Origin: Rhizobium sp. BK650
Lineage (GTDB): Bacteria; Pseudomonadota; Alphaproteobacteria; Rhizobiales; Rhizobiaceae
Length of the DNA: 64,000 nt
Reading direction: 5' to 3'
NCBI RefSeq assembly: GCF_014195325.1
Contig: NZ_JACIBK010000002.1
Coordinates: forward strand, 124,001 to 188,000
In this document: positions 1 through 9,380 of the stretch, piece after piece
How positions within the stretch are numbered: position 1 is the first letter of the stretch
Layout: every line of letters starts with the position of its first letter
Notes under the pieces: model-generated
What the model was told of the DNA's origin: nothing
Seen by the model: the letters and a program-made list of their open reading frames with translations, nothing else
The model's database searches: none
Made by a program: the position numbers and the translations under genes

Positions 1-500
1 ATGACGAGCGAACGCAGCGAATTGCCGTGTGCGGCAACCAGCACCTTTTCGCCGCGCAGCACGCGCGGAAGGATTTCCGTGAGGTAGTACGGCCAGACGC
101 GGGCGCCGGTGTCGCGCAGGCTTTCGCCGCCCGGAGGCGGAACGTCGTAGGAGCGGCGCCAGATATGCACCTGCTCTTCGCCCCACTTGGCGCGGGCATC
201 GTCCTTGTTGAGGCCGGAGAGATCGCCGTAGTCGCGTTCGTTCAGCGCCTGGTCGCGGATCGTCTCGAGATCCGGCTGGCCAACTTTGTCGAGGACGAGC
301 TTCAGCGTGTGCTGCGCGCGCACCAGTGCGGAGGTGAAGGCGATATCGAACTTGATGCCGTAATCGGCAAGCGCCTGGCCGCCGGCTGTCGCTTCCTGGA
401 TGCCGAGCTCGGTCAAATCGGGGTCTTTCCAGCCGGTGAAGAGATTCTTGAGATTCCAGTCGCTCTGCCCATGGCGAACGAGGACGAGGGTACCGCTCAT
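1..500 (-). CDS. gpmA: 2,3-bisphosphoglycerate-dependent phosphoglycerate mutase (3' end outside window)
   Basis: Interconverts 3- and 2-phosphoglycerate in glycolysis/gluconeogenesis in the cytoplasm. The reading frame starts at the ATG at 500 and runs off the window at base 1, giving about 166 of the usual 210-230 residues. The phosphohistidine loop [10 protein letters not shown] is at residues 7-16 (His10), and the second active-site histidine appears in [10 protein letters not shown] near the window edge. It begins 22 bp after the dapB stop and is the last visible gene of a - strand run mgsA-glk-ABC-dapB-gpmA. Only the C-terminus is missing, because of the window edge. Confidence 0.95.
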   Translation of the reverse strand, partial: MSGTLVLVRHGQSDWNLKNLFTGWKDPDLTELGIQEATAGGQALADYGIKFDIAFTSALVRAQHTLKLVLDKVGQPDLETIRDQALNERDYGDLSGLNKDDARAKWGEEQVHIWRRSYDVPPPGGESLRDTGARVWPYYLTEILPRVLRGEKVLVAAHGNSLRSLV

Positions 501-522
501 GAAAAATGCCTCCGAGAAATGG

Positions 523-1347
523 TCAATGGGAAGAAAGCCCGAGAACATCGAGCATGGAATAGAGCCCCGGTTTCTTGTCGCGCGCCCACAGTGCTGCCTT
601 GATCGCGCCGCGCGCGAAAATCGACCGGTCGGTTGCGCTGTGCGACAGGGTGACGGTCTCGCCTTCGCCGGCAAAGAGCACGGAATGCTCGCCGATGACG
701 GAGCCGCCGCGCAGCGTCGCAAAGCCGATCGTTCCGGCTTCCCGCGCACCCGTATGGCCGTCACGCACGCGCACGGATTTCGAGCCGAGATCGATGTTGC
801 GGCCCTTCGCTGCCGCCTCGCCGAGAAGCAATGCCGTACCAGAGGGCGCGTCGACCTTGCGCTTGTGATGCATTTCGAGAACTTCGATATCCCAGTCTGC
901 GGGATCGAGTGCCTGTGCGGCCTGCTGCACGAAGACGCTGAGCAGATTGACCCCGAGGCTCATATTGCCCGACTGGACGATGCGGGCATGGCGCGCGGCA
1001 GCCGCGATCTTCGCGTTGTGCTCATCGGAGCAGCCGGTCGTGCCGACGATATGGACGATGCGCGCCTGCGCCGCCAGTCCGGCAAATTCCACTGATGTGG
1101 CGGGAGATGTGAAGTCCAGCACGCCCTCGGCGTGAAGGAACCCAGCCAAGGGATCGTCGCCGATGATGACACCATTGGTGCCGAGACCGGCGACTTCACC
1201 GGCATCCTTGCCGACGAAGGGGGAGCCCGGCCGCGCGACAGCTGCATGCAGCGTCACGCCCTCGATGGAATGGATGAGACGGATGAGCGTCTGCCCCATA
1301 CGTCCCGCCGCTCCGACCACAACCAGTTTCATCGCAGCGTCGCTCAT
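523..1347 (-). CDS. dapB: 4-hydroxy-tetrahydrodipicolinate reductase
   Basis: NAD(P)H-dependent reductase of the diaminopimelate/lysine pathway, cytoplasmic. 274 residues, the normal family length. The N-terminal Rossmann motif [10 protein letters not shown] is at about residues 10-19. The catalytic and substrate-binding segment [15 protein letters not shown] is at about 158-172, with the paired histidines 160/161, Lys164 and the DAPSGT loop that define the family. The gene lies 18 bp downstream of the ABC exporter gene and 22 bp upstream of gpmA, so co-transcription is likely. No abnormality seen. Confidence 0.97.
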   Translation of the reverse strand: MSDAAMKLVVVGAAGRMGQTLIRLIHSIEGVTLHAAVARPGSPFVGKDAGEVAGLGTNGVIIGDDPLAGFLHAEGVLDFTSPATSVEFAGLAAQARIVHIVGTTGCSDEHNAKIAAAARHARIVQSGNMSLGVNLLSVFVQQAAQALDPADWDIEVLEMHHKRKVDAPSGTALLLGEAAAKGRNIDLGSKSVRVRDGHTGAREAGTIGFATLRGGSVIGEHSVLFAGEGETVTLSHSATDRSIFARGAIKAALWARDKKPGLYSMLDVLGLSSH

Positions 1348-1365
1348 CTCAGTCCGTCATCCCGA

Positions 1366-3201
1366 TCAAAATGAATCAGAAGCCGAAGGCCTCTGCAGAT
1401 TGTTGAGGCGAGCGTAAAGTCCGTCGCTGACCTTCGCAAGCGTCTCGTGATTGCCTTCTTCGACGACGCGGCCCTGCTGCATGACGATGATCTTGTCGGC
1501 GCGCACAACGGTCGAAAGCCGGTGAGCGATGACGACGACCGTGCGGCCAGTCATAGCCTCGTCGAGCGCCTTCTGCACGGCAGCTTCCGATTCCGTATCG
1601 AGCGCCGAGGTTGCCTCGTCGAGAAGCAGGATCGGCGCGTTGCGTACCAGGGCGCGGGCGATCGACAGCCGCTGGCGCTGGCCGCCGGACAGCGTCACGC
1701 CGTTTTCGCCGACGGGCGTATCGTAGCCCTGCGGCTGTGCGACGATGAAGTCATGCGCATAGGCAAGACGTGCCGCCTTCTCGATTTCATCGTCCGTCGC
1801 CTCCGGACGGCCGTAACGGATATTGTCCCGGATCGTGCCTTCGAAGAGGTAGGGTTGCTGCGAAACATAGGCGAGCTGCCGGCGCAACGACTGCTTGGTC
1901 ACATGGGCGATGTCCTGCCCGTCGATCAGGATCTGGCCTTCCCGCGGGTCGTAGAAGCGCGGAATGAGGCTGATGACTGTGGATTTTCCTGCACCGGAAG
2001 GGCCGACGAGGGCCGTCGTCTTTCCGCCCTCGGCCGTCAGTGTCACGTGATCGAGCACGCTCTCGTTGCCATAAGCGAATGAGACATTGCGCAGTTCGAT
2101 CTTCGCCTCGGTCACCACAAGCGGCTTTGCATCCGGCAATTCGCGCTGGCGCGGCTCCATGTCGAGCAGCTCGTAGATCATCCGGGCGTTGACGATGGCG
2201 CGCTCCATCTGCACCTGCAGGCGGGCAAGGCGGCGGGCCGGATCATAGGCGAGCAGCAGCGCCGTGACGAAGGAGAAGAAGGCACCGGGCGGCACATTCT
2301 GGTAGATCGAGCGATAGGCGGCATAGGCGAGCACGCTTGCAACGGCAAATCCGGCAAAGCTTTCCGTCAGCGGGGAGGTGCGCTCGGAAAGCCGGGCAAT
2401 GCGGTTTGCCCGGCCTTCGGCAGCGGAAATCAGCTTGTTGACCTTGTTCTCCAGCGCTTCTTCCATCGTGAAGGCCTTGACGATGGAAATGCCCTGGATG
2501 GTCTCCTGCATTGCGCCGAGAACGTGGCTGTTGAGGTTGACCGCCTCGCGGGTTGCCGAGCGCAGGCGCTTGGAAACATAGCGCAGCGCATAAAGCAGCG
2601 GCGGCGCCAGGATGAACACGGCGAGGCTGAGCAGCGGATCCTGCAGCACCATGACGCCGATCAGCGAGACGAAGGTCAGGAGGTCGCGCACCGTCGAGGT
2701 GATCGTCAGGTTCAGTACATCGCGGATGCCGGTCACGTTCTGGCTGACCTGCGCGGCGATATGGGCGGAGCGGGATTCGTTATAATAACCGACGGAGAGC
2801 GTCATAAGATGCGAATAGATACGCCGCTGGTAGCGCGCCACGATGTCGTTGCCGATCCGCGACAGCGCCACGCCCTGCCCATAGCTCGCAAAGCCGCGCA
2901 GCATGAAGGCAATGAAAATGGAAAGACAGATGATCCAGACGACGTCCGCACGCCGGTTGGCAAAGGCCTCGTCGATGATCGCCCGCATGATCCAGGCGGT
3001 GAACGCCGTCGAAAGCGCGACGACGATAAGGCAGGCGATTGCGAAGACATAGCGCCAGAGATGGTCACGGCCGTTTTCGGCAATGATGCGCTTCAGGATG
3101 CCGGTGACGGTATCGCTGTTGACGTGTGGCTTTCTGCTGTCGGCGGCTTCCAAAAATAGGCTTCCTGTCTCGGGGCTGCGTGCCGCAGGCGCGGTACGCA
3201 T
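1366..3201 (-). CDS. ABC exporter, MsbA/multidrug-type half transporter
   Basis: 611-residue fusion of a six-helix membrane domain (about residues 50-340) and an ATPase domain (about 365-600). The ATPase has Walker A GPSGAGKST, signature LSGGQRQR, Walker B ILLLDEATSALD and H-loop VIAHRLS, all intact. Half transporters of this architecture work as homodimers in the inner membrane and export lipids or drugs. The substrate cannot be read from the sequence; lipid A flippase-like or multidrug export are both possible. It sits between glk (46 bp) and dapB (18 bp) on the same strand, as part of one long transcription unit. The ATG at 3201 gives a 40-residue cytoplasmic N-tail before the first helix. 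Confidence 0.9.
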   Translation of the reverse strand: MRTAPAARSPETGSLFLEAADSRKPHVNSDTVTGILKRIIAENGRDHLWRYVFAIACLIVVALSTAFTAWIMRAIIDEAFANRRADVVWIICLSIFIAFMLRGFASYGQGVALSRIGNDIVARYQRRIYSHLMTLSVGYYNESRSAHIAAQVSQNVTGIRDVLNLTITSTVRDLLTFVSLIGVMVLQDPLLSLAVFILAPPLLYALRYVSKRLRSATREAVNLNSHVLGAMQETIQGISIVKAFTMEEALENKVNKLISAAEGRANRIARLSERTSPLTESFAGFAVASVLAYAAYRSIYQNVPPGAFFSFVTALLLAYDPARRLARLQVQMERAIVNARMIYELLDMEPRQRELPDAKPLVVTEAKIELRNVSFAYGNESVLDHVTLTAEGGKTTALVGPSGAGKSTVISLIPRFYDPREGQILIDGQDIAHVTKQSLRRQLAYVSQQPYLFEGTIRDNIRYGRPEATDDEIEKAARLAYAHDFIVAQPQGYDTPVGENGVTLSGGQRQRLSIARALVRNAPILLLDEATSALDTESEAAVQKALDEAMTGRTVVVIAHRLSTVVRADKIIVMQQGRVVEEGNHETLAKVSDGLYARLNNLQRPSASDSF

Positions 3202-3247
3202 ATGCGCCGGCTCTATAAAGAGTTGGAGTGGCTTTGGCTAGACAGGC

Positions 3248-4264
3248 TCAGGCCCGCCAGCGCCGCCCATCCGTCGACAGGCCGAAGTTTGCCGGCATGC
3301 GCGCATAGGAGGAAAGCCCGGCAAGTGCCGCGAGCGGATGCGTCACGACATAGGTCGGAATCGTGCGCAGCAGGGCCGAATGCGGCGCCTTGTCTTCGAA
3401 GGCTGCACGGAATTCCGGTTTTTTCAGCGCCGGAAGGATCTTCTGCGAGATGCCGCCGGAGAGGTACACGCCGCCGCGGGCCATGAAGACCAGCGCCATG
3501 TCGCCTGCCACGCGGCCGAGATAGGTGGCAAACAGCGAGACGGTTTCGATCGCCACCTTGTCGCTGCCGGCTAGCGCATGCGACGTAATGTCTGCCGGAT
3601 CGCTCATCGTCGGCTCGATGCCGTCGGCGGCGCAGATGGCGCGGTAGAGATTGACGATGCCGCGGCCGCAGAGGATCTGCTCGGCCGAAACGCGGCCTTC
3701 GATGGTCTCGACATGCGGGAAGATCTCATAGTCGCGTTTGCTGCGCGGGCCGAGATCGACATGCCCGCCTTCGCCGGGAACCGGAATCCAGGTCGACTGG
3801 GTATGGACCAGACCACCGACGCCGAGGCCGGTGCCGGGTCCGAGAACGACCCGGGAGGCCACCATGTCGCCCGCAGCGTTGCCGATGCGCTCGCGGTTCT
3901 CGTCGGAAAGGGCAGCAATCGCCAGCGCCTGTGCTTCGAAATCGTTGACGATGAGCACATCGACGAGGCCGAGGCCCTCGATCATCGTCTTCGGCCGCAC
4001 CACCCAGGGGCAGTTGGTCAGCGGGATCTCATCGGCCTTGATCGGTCCGGCAACAGCGAGGATTGCGGCGCGGGGCTGCACAGATGTCTTGTCCAGCACA
4101 CCCTTCTGGATCGCCTCGTCGATCTTCTCGTAATCGGCCGTGCGCACATTCGGAAACTGCTTCGGCTCCGCATAGGCATCCGTCAGGATGGAAAAACGGG
4201 CATTCGTGCCGCCAATATCGCCGATCAGGATCGGAAAGGGCAAGGGAGTGGAGGATGCAGTCAT
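3248..4264 (-). CDS. glk: glucokinase (Glk family)
   Basis: Phosphorylates glucose with ATP in the cytoplasm. 338 residues when started at the ATG at 4264 ([11 protein letters not shown]). The open frame continues further upstream, but that extension would overlap mgsA and looks non-coding. The phosphate-binding loop [13 protein letters not shown] lies at about 11-23, [11 protein letters not shown] in the middle, and the glucose-contact segment EGGHVDLGP follows, as in E. coli-type glucokinases rather than ROK kinases. It starts 28 bp after mgsA, so methylglyoxal synthase and glucokinase are probably co-expressed. Confidence 0.95.
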   Translation of the reverse strand: MTASSTPLPFPILIGDIGGTNARFSILTDAYAEPKQFPNVRTADYEKIDEAIQKGVLDKTSVQPRAAILAVAGPIKADEIPLTNCPWVVRPKTMIEGLGLVDVLIVNDFEAQALAIAALSDENRERIGNAAGDMVASRVVLGPGTGLGVGGLVHTQSTWIPVPGEGGHVDLGPRSKRDYEIFPHVETIEGRVSAEQILCGRGIVNLYRAICAADGIEPTMSDPADITSHALAGSDKVAIETVSLFATYLGRVAGDMALVFMARGGVYLSGGISQKILPALKKPEFRAAFEDKAPHSALLRTIPTYVVTHPLAALAGLSSYARMPANFGLSTDGRRWRA

Positions 4265-4292
4265 GGCCGGTTCCGTGCTGGTGCCCGAGAGA

Positions 4293-4673
4293 TCAGGCGT
4301 TAAGGGTAGGGAGAAGTTTTTCGGCTGTCGACTCGTTGAGCGCCATCGGAATGTCGTAGACGATTGCAAGCCGCATCAGCGCCTTTACGTCGACATCATG
4401 CGGCATCGGCGTCAGCGGGTCCACGAAGAAGATCAGGGCGCTGACTTCGCCTGTCGAGATCAGGGCGCCGATCTGCTGGTCGCCGCCGAGCGGGCCGCTC
4501 TTGAGCCGTGTCACGTGAAGGTCAGGAGCGGCGTCGAGGACGCGCCCGCCGGTCGTGCCGGTGGCGACGATTTTCCATTTGGCGAGGAGATCCCTGTTGC
4601 GGCGGGCAAACTCCGCCATTTCGTCCTTCTTCTGGTCATGCGCAATCAATGCGAGGCATTTGTCGCCGGCCAT
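4293..4673 (-). CDS. mgsA: methylglyoxal synthase
   Basis: Converts dihydroxyacetone phosphate to methylglyoxal and phosphate, a bypass that relieves sugar-phosphate stress. 126 residues, a short form of the family. Motifs seen are [11 protein letters not shown] (residues 9-19), TGTTGGR (38-44), [12 protein letters not shown] (59-70, with the catalytic Asp65) and FFVDPL. The histidine-containing [10 protein letters not shown] segment is also present. It is the first gene of the - strand group that continues into glk, and a gap of about 100 bp separates it from mepA upstream. Confidence 0.95.
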   Translation of the reverse strand: MAGDKCLALIAHDQKKDEMAEFARRNRDLLAKWKIVATGTTGGRVLDAAPDLHVTRLKSGPLGGDQQIGALISTGEVSALIFFVDPLTPMPHDVDVKALMRLAIVYDIPMALNESTAEKLLPTLNA

Positions 4674-4770
4674 GAATGGACCCTCCGCGCGAGTAATTCA
4701 ATCGATTTGGCCGCTTCTACACCAGCCGTTTGTGATTTGAAAGACAGCGCAACCGCCCGCCTGTTTTGGC

Positions 4771-5844
4771 TTACTGCACGACCGGCTTGTCGCTTGGGAC
4801 CGGGCCGACGGAAGGAAGCGCGCTGCCGGTATCGACAGGTGGTGCGGCGGCCGGGACTGCCGTCAGCGCGCTCGCCGCGGAAGGGCCGCCATAGGTCCCG
4901 GCTTCGGCAGAGGCGATGGACGGGGCATCGACAACGGCAGAGCAGGCCTTCGGCAGGTCGGAGACCATGACTTCACGCGGCGGCTTCGGCGTTACACCGG
5001 GCTTCGGCGGTTTCGGCGGCGCCCAGGGTTCCTTGGTGAACCACCAGGCAAGGGATTTGTCGCAGCCGTCGCCGGCGGCGACGGGCGGCTGCGGCGTGCA
5101 GCCCTTGGCGCCAACAGGGCATTTGATGCGGATATGGAAATGCGAATCGTGTCCGTATTCGGGCCTGAGCTTGCCGAGATTGGTGCGGTCGCCTGTCCAG
5201 GTATCGCACATTTTCTTCTTGATCGCCGGATTGACGAAGATGCGCTCGACCTGCGGATAGCTCGCGGCCAGCATCAGAAGCGCTGCCCGCTGCTCGCTCC
5301 AGACCTTGGGATCGAGGGTCAGGAACTTGTCCTTTTGCAGCATGCTAGTGAAGGGCAGGTTCTCCCGCTCTTCGTAGCTCATGCGGTGCGAGGGCATCGG
5401 CGTCAGCCAGACGTCGGCATCGAGGCCGATCTGGTGTGAGGCATGGCCGTTGATCATCGGTCCGCCGCGCGGCTGGGCGATATCGCCGACGAGAATGCCC
5501 GGCCAGCCGATTCTGTCATGCGCATCCTGCGAAAATTTTTCGATCAGCGAGATCATCGCCGGATTGCCCCAGCGCCGGTTGCGCGAAAGCCGCATCGCCT
5601 GCCAGGTCGGCCCGTCTGCCGGCAGCGCTTGGGCACCCGTCATGCAGCCTTTGGCATAGAAACCGATCGGTTGTGCCGGTCCCTGCGTCGGCAATTTCAT
5701 CGCGCCGAAAACCGCCTTGGCGCTGCCGGGGCTCGGCGTCTTCTGCTCGGCTCCGACATCGCCGGCGACAAGGCTCGCGCCCATTGCACCGGCGAATATC
5801 AGTTTGCCGAAAATCTTGAAAGCCTGAGCGAAGCCGAAAGCCAT
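4771..5844 (-). CDS. mepA: penicillin-insensitive murein endopeptidase (MepA family)
   Basis: Periplasmic zinc metallopeptidase of the LAS/M74 type that cuts D-Ala-meso-DAP cross-links in peptidoglycan. Started at the ATG at 5844 because AAGGGAA sits just upstream and a signal peptide (hydrophobic FGKLIFAGAMGASLVAG then GAEQ) follows; this gives 357 residues. The longer open frame upstream runs through a palindromic repeat and is not credible. The metal-binding elements GHASHQIGLDAD and HDSHFHIRIKCP (HxH) are intact, and cysteines are conserved in KGCMTG and CPVGAKGC. The C-terminal 70 residues are Pro/Ala-rich and probably disordered. Confidence 0.93.
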   Translation of the reverse strand: MAFGFAQAFKIFGKLIFAGAMGASLVAGDVGAEQKTPSPGSAKAVFGAMKLPTQGPAQPIGFYAKGCMTGAQALPADGPTWQAMRLSRNRRWGNPAMISLIEKFSQDAHDRIGWPGILVGDIAQPRGGPMINGHASHQIGLDADVWLTPMPSHRMSYEERENLPFTSMLQKDKFLTLDPKVWSEQRAALLMLAASYPQVERIFVNPAIKKKMCDTWTGDRTNLGKLRPEYGHDSHFHIRIKCPVGAKGCTPQPPVAAGDGCDKSLAWWFTKEPWAPPKPPKPGVTPKPPREVMVSDLPKACSAVVDAPSIASAEAGTYGGPSAASALTAVPAAAPPVDTGSALPSVGPVPSDKPVVQ

Positions 5845-5873
5845 GCCATTCCCTTGCCTGCCGCAGCATCGGC

Positions 5874-5965
5874 CCGAAAATCGAAATCGATTTTCGGAAA
5901 GCCTGATGCGTCGATTCAAAATATGAGAGCGTCCTTTGTGCGTCCGAACGGACGCACGGCGCTCT
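5874..5965. repeat. Rhizobium-type intergenic palindromic repeat (two hairpins)
   Basis: Two strong inverted repeats sit next to each other just upstream of mepA. The first has 10-bp arms CCGAAAATCG / CGATTTTCGG at 5874-5883 and 5888-5897. The second has 9-bp arms GTGCGTCCG / CGGACGCAC at 5938-5946 and 5949-5957, inside an outer AGAGCG / CGCTCT pair (5926-5965). The look is that of the mosaic intergenic palindromes common in Rhizobium genomes. It lies where the mepA leader or promoter would be. Confidence 0.75.
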
Positions 5966-6056
5966 AAGGTGATTTGCATCGAATCTACCGTGAAAAGCAA
6001 TTTTGGTGAATCGATGATTTGGCACGCCGCCATGGGGCCGGATCGCGGCAGCATCG

Positions 6057-6626
6057 TCAGTTGGAAAGAACCTCGGCCGTTTTGCGCACACGCGAAAGGC
6101 GCGGCAGGATGCGCTCACAGGCAAGCGAATGCATTTCGGCGGTGAAGGTGCTCATCGCGTCCTCGACGGCGATGACAGCGTAATTATGGGCGTAGGCATC
6201 GCGGATCGTTGCTTCGACGCCGAAATTGGTAGCGATCCCCGTCAGGATCACGGTCGTAATGCCACGGCGGCGAAGCTGGAGATCCATCTCCGTGCCGTAA
6301 AAGGCGCTCCACTGATGCTTGACGATATGCACATCGGCTTCGAGCGCAGCAATTTCTGCTGGAGCCGCAAGGGCTTCGGCTGGAAGGCCGCCTTGAGGGA
6401 AAACCGCCGGTTCGTCCACCGGCTGGTTGACAGCATCGGCATAGTCCGTGGAGAATCCGACGGTCACGAGGATCACCGTGCCGCCTTCGGACTTCAGCTT
6501 CCTGGCGATCGCGGCAGTATTCTCGACCACCTGCTGGGCCGAATGCGGCGCAAGCTGACGGCTGACGATGAAGCCCTGCAGGTCGATGGAAATGAGTGCG
6601 GTGGTCTTGGGATCGTAGAGGGACAT
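6057..6626 (-). CDS. isochorismatase-fold (cysteine hydrolase-like) protein, YecD-like variant
   Basis: 189-residue cytoplasmic alpha/beta hydrolase of the isochorismatase superfamily. The catalytic Asp is in ALISIDLQGF (residues 10-19), and the catalytic Lys in HIVKHQWSAFYGT. The nucleophile region reads GIATNFGVEATIRDA, so the usual Cys (TNxCVxxT) is replaced by Gly. That substitution occurs in YecD-like members and makes classical amidase/nicotinamidase chemistry doubtful. A GGAG ribosome site precedes the ATG at 6626. It is divergent from a TetR gene with palindromes between them, so it is the probable regulatory target. The substrate is unknown. Confidence 0.85.
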   Translation of the reverse strand: MSLYDPKTTALISIDLQGFIVSRQLAPHSAQQVVENTAAIARKLKSEGGTVILVTVGFSTDYADAVNQPVDEPAVFPQGGLPAEALAAPAEIAALEADVHIVKHQWSAFYGTEMDLQLRRRGITTVILTGIATNFGVEATIRDAYAHNYAVIAVEDAMSTFTAEMHSLACERILPRLSRVRKTAEVLSN

Positions 6627-6649
6627 GGCAATCTCCGGGGTAAGAAATA

Positions 6650-6689
6650 TGAGGGCATCCTCACAATGGTAAATACGAGGATAGCCTCA
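6650..6689. promoter_or_regulatory. twin palindromes, candidate TetR operators
   Basis: Two similar inverted repeats, TGAGG-GCAT-CCTCA (6650-6663) and CGAGG-ATAG-CCTCA (6676-6689), lie 26 bp centre to centre between the hydrolase and TetR genes. Spacing by whole helical turns and the divergent TetR layout fit an autoregulated operator. The second copy overlaps the proposed TetR start codon region, which would couple repression to initiation or means the regulator really starts later. Confidence 0.65.
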
Positions 6690-7295
6690 CAAAAATCAAC
6701 CCCCCGACCGCAAACCCGTGTGCCGAAACGCCAGCGCGGCCATGAGCGGGTCGCCGTTCTCCTCGAAGCGGCGGCTAAAGTCTTTGTCGAAAAAGGCTAT
6801 GATGCCGCCACGATGACGGAGATTGCCGCAGCCGCCAATTCCTCGATAGGCTCGCTCTATCAGTTCTTCCCGACCAAGCTTCTGCTTGCCGAAGCGCTGC
6901 ACATCGACCGCCTGCAGCAGTTGAATGGCGTCCTCGCCGAGCTCTCGGAGAAAGCCCGCGGCCGCAGTGCGGCCGAGATCGGCGATGCTATCTTCACGCG
7001 GTTCGGCCGCTTTCTTGAGGAACATCCGGAATTTCCCGTTCTCGCCGCCAGGCGCGACGTGCCCAAGGAGCGCAAGGCGAAATCGCGTGCGGAGCTTCGC
7101 GACATCATCACGGGACTCTTGAGGAATGCCGAGCCTTCGGTCGCGCGCGATGTCGATCTCCTGGGCGCCCTCGTCCTGGAGCTTCTGCGCATCGTCGTCG
7201 CAGCCGCCAACGACCCCGATGGTTCCGGCGATCCCCGCATCGTCGGAGAGCTGCGGCGCATGCTGCGCAAGCGTCTCGAGGAAGTGACGCCCTGA
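6666..7295 (+). CDS. TetR/AcrR family transcriptional regulator
   Basis: DNA-binding repressor type protein. The ATG at 6666 gives 209 residues; a GTG at 6720 would give 191 and would leave both upstream palindromes free. The N-terminal helix-turn-helix is at about residues 28-75 (LLEAAAKVFVEKGYDAATMTEIA, then SSIGSLYQFFPTK), matching the TetR pattern closely. The C-terminal ligand domain is generic. It is divergent from the isochorismatase-fold gene, with two near-identical operators between them, so it probably controls that gene and itself. The ligand is unknown. Confidence 0.9.
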   Translation: MVNTRIASQKSTPRPQTRVPKRQRGHERVAVLLEAAAKVFVEKGYDAATMTEIAAAANSSIGSLYQFFPTKLLLAEALHIDRLQQLNGVLAELSEKARGRSAAEIGDAIFTRFGRFLEEHPEFPVLAARRDVPKERKAKSRAELRDIITGLLRNAEPSVARDVDLLGALVLELLRIVVAAANDPDGSGDPRIVGELRRMLRKRLEEVTP

Positions 7296-7404
7296 CCTCC
7301 ACCGTAAGGCCAAATTCGCGAGCCCGGCAAAAAACAAAGTCTTTCCTGTTTTTCGCCTGCATTTCTCGTATTGTCGGAGAAAGCTAACAACAGGGGAAGA
7401 ATGA

Positions 7405-9231
7405 ATGGTGGCTTCGTGGTCGAAAATCAGTGTGCTGGTAGCATTTCTGGGTATACCTGCGGCTGTATTGGCTCAGGATCAGCAGTTCCAGATCGGCAGT
7501 TCGGTCATCAGCGAGATGAAGTACAAGCCGGGCTTCACCCATTTCGACTACGTCAATCCCGATGCCCCGAAAGGCGGTGACCTGCGCCTGTCTTCGAGCG
7601 GCACGTTCGACACTTTCAATCCGCTGCTAGCGAAAGGCGAGGCGGCTGTCGGCCTGACGCTCGTTTACGACACGCTGATGAAATCGGCCGACGACGAACT
7701 CCTCGTCTCCTACGGTCTGCTTGCTGAAGGCCTCTCCTATCCGCCGGACGTTTCCAGCGCGACCTTCCGCCTTCGCAAGGAAGCGAAATGGGCAGACGGC
7801 CAGCCCGTCACGCCCGAAGACGTGATTTTCAGCCTCGAAAAGACTAAGGAGCTCAATCCTCTCGCCGGAAACTATTATCGTCACGTCCTCAAGGCGGAAA
7901 AGACGGGCGAGCGGGACGTTACGTTCACCTTCGACGAGAAGAACAATCGCGAGCTGCCCAACATTCTCGGCCAGTTGGTCGTCGTGCCCAAACACTGGTG
8001 GGAAGCGCCGGGGCCGGATGGCAAGCCGCGCGACATTTCCAAGACGACGCTGGAGCCTGTCATGGGTTCCGGGCCTTACAAGATCGCCGCCTTCTCACCC
8101 GGCGCCACGATCCGTTATGAGTTGCGCGACGATTACTGGGGCAAGGACCTCAACGTGAATGTCGGCCAGAACAATTTCCGCAACATTCTCTACACCTATT
8201 ATGGCGATCGGGACGTCGAGTTCGAGGCTTTCCGGGCCGGAAACAGCGATTACTGGCAGGAGACGACCGCGGCGCGCTGGGCGACGGGATATGATTTTCC
8301 GGCCGTGAAGGAGGGGCGCGTCAAGAAGCAGGACGTTCCCAATCCGCTGCGTTCCACCGGGATCATGCAGGCCCTCGTTCCGAATATGCGCCGCGACATT
8401 TTTAAGGACGAGCGGGTTCGCGAGGCCCTGAATTACGGCCTGGACTTCGAGGAGCTGAACCGCACCGTCGCCTTCAACAGCTATAAACGCATCGACAGCT
8501 ATTTCTGGAACACCGAACTTGCCTCGTCCGGCCTTCCGGAGGGCCGGGAACTGGAAATCCTTCAGGGCTTGAAGGATCAGGTGCCGCCGGAGATCTTCAC
8601 CACTCCCTACAGCAATCCCGTCGGCGGCGACCCGCAGAAGAGCCGCGACAATCTTCGCAAGGCCATCGCCCTGCTAAAGGAGGCAGGCTGGGATTTGAAG
8701 GGCAACCGCATGGTCAATGCCAAGAGCGGCCAGCCGATGAGTTTCGAGATCCTCCTGTCGAGCCCGATGCTGGAGCGTTGGGCAGTACCCTATGCCAACA
8801 ATCTGAAGAAGATCGGCATCGACGCACGGGTGCGCACCGTCGATGCGGCGCAATATACCAACCGCGCTCGCAGCTTCGATTACGACATGATCTGGAACGT
8901 CTGGGCCCAGACCATGAACCCCGGCAACGAGCAGGCCGATTACTGGGGATCGGGATCGGCCAATCAGCAAGGATCGCGCAACTATGCCGGCATTGCCAAT
9001 CCGGCCGTCGATGCGCTCGTTCGCATGATCATTTTTGCCCCCAACCGCGATGAACAGGTCGCGGCCATTAAGGCGATGGACCGTGTGCTGCTTGCCAATC
9101 ACTATGTCATTCCGCTGTTCTACCGGAACACCTATTCGATTGCCTACTGGAATACTGTGACGCCACCGCCGGCGTTCCCGGCCTACAGCCTTGGCTTCCC
9201 CGACGCCTGGTGGTCCACGGCAGTCAAATGA
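7405..9231 (+). CDS. yejA: peptide ABC transporter substrate-binding protein
   Basis: Periplasmic family-5 extracellular solute-binding protein, 608 residues, with a signal peptide (about residues 1-23, ending AAVLA before QDQQ). The typical opening of the mature protein is HFDYVNPDAPKGGDLR, followed by TFDTFNPLLAKGE. YejA binds oligopeptides (including microcin C-type peptides in enterobacteria) for import. AGGGGAAG lies just ahead of the start. It heads yejA-yejB-yejE-(toxin-antitoxin)-yejF on the + strand, and a 149-bp gap with no clear terminator separates it from yejB. Confidence 0.93.
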   Translation: MVASWSKISVLVAFLGIPAAVLAQDQQFQIGSSVISEMKYKPGFTHFDYVNPDAPKGGDLRLSSSGTFDTFNPLLAKGEAAVGLTLVYDTLMKSADDELLVSYGLLAEGLSYPPDVSSATFRLRKEAKWADGQPVTPEDVIFSLEKTKELNPLAGNYYRHVLKAEKTGERDVTFTFDEKNNRELPNILGQLVVVPKHWWEAPGPDGKPRDISKTTLEPVMGSGPYKIAAFSPGATIRYELRDDYWGKDLNVNVGQNNFRNILYTYYGDRDVEFEAFRAGNSDYWQETTAARWATGYDFPAVKEGRVKKQDVPNPLRSTGIMQALVPNMRRDIFKDERVREALNYGLDFEELNRTVAFNSYKRIDSYFWNTELASSGLPEGRELEILQGLKDQVPPEIFTTPYSNPVGGDPQKSRDNLRKAIALLKEAGWDLKGNRMVNAKSGQPMSFEILLSSPMLERWAVPYANNLKKIGIDARVRTVDAAQYTNRARSFDYDMIWNVWAQTMNPGNEQADYWGSGSANQQGSRNYAGIANPAVDALVRMIIFAPNRDEQVAAIKAMDRVLLANHYVIPLFYRNTYSIAYWNTVTPPPAFPAYSLGFPDAWWSTAVK

Positions 9232-9380
9232 GCAGGCTTGCAATGCGAGGGGCCCTGCGCTCCAAATGGCATCGGCGAATCATGAGACGCTGGCACAAGC
9301 CGGCAAAGGAAGGCTGGCAGATTGAACGGCATTAGATTGGACGGCGCGCAGGCGACGATATTCCCGGAGGCTCGTAACTG

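Noticed and set aside
400..1095. Long + strand open frames across the gpmA/dapB region
   Set aside because: Shadows of high-GC genes on the other strand; no family motifs and no ribosome site.
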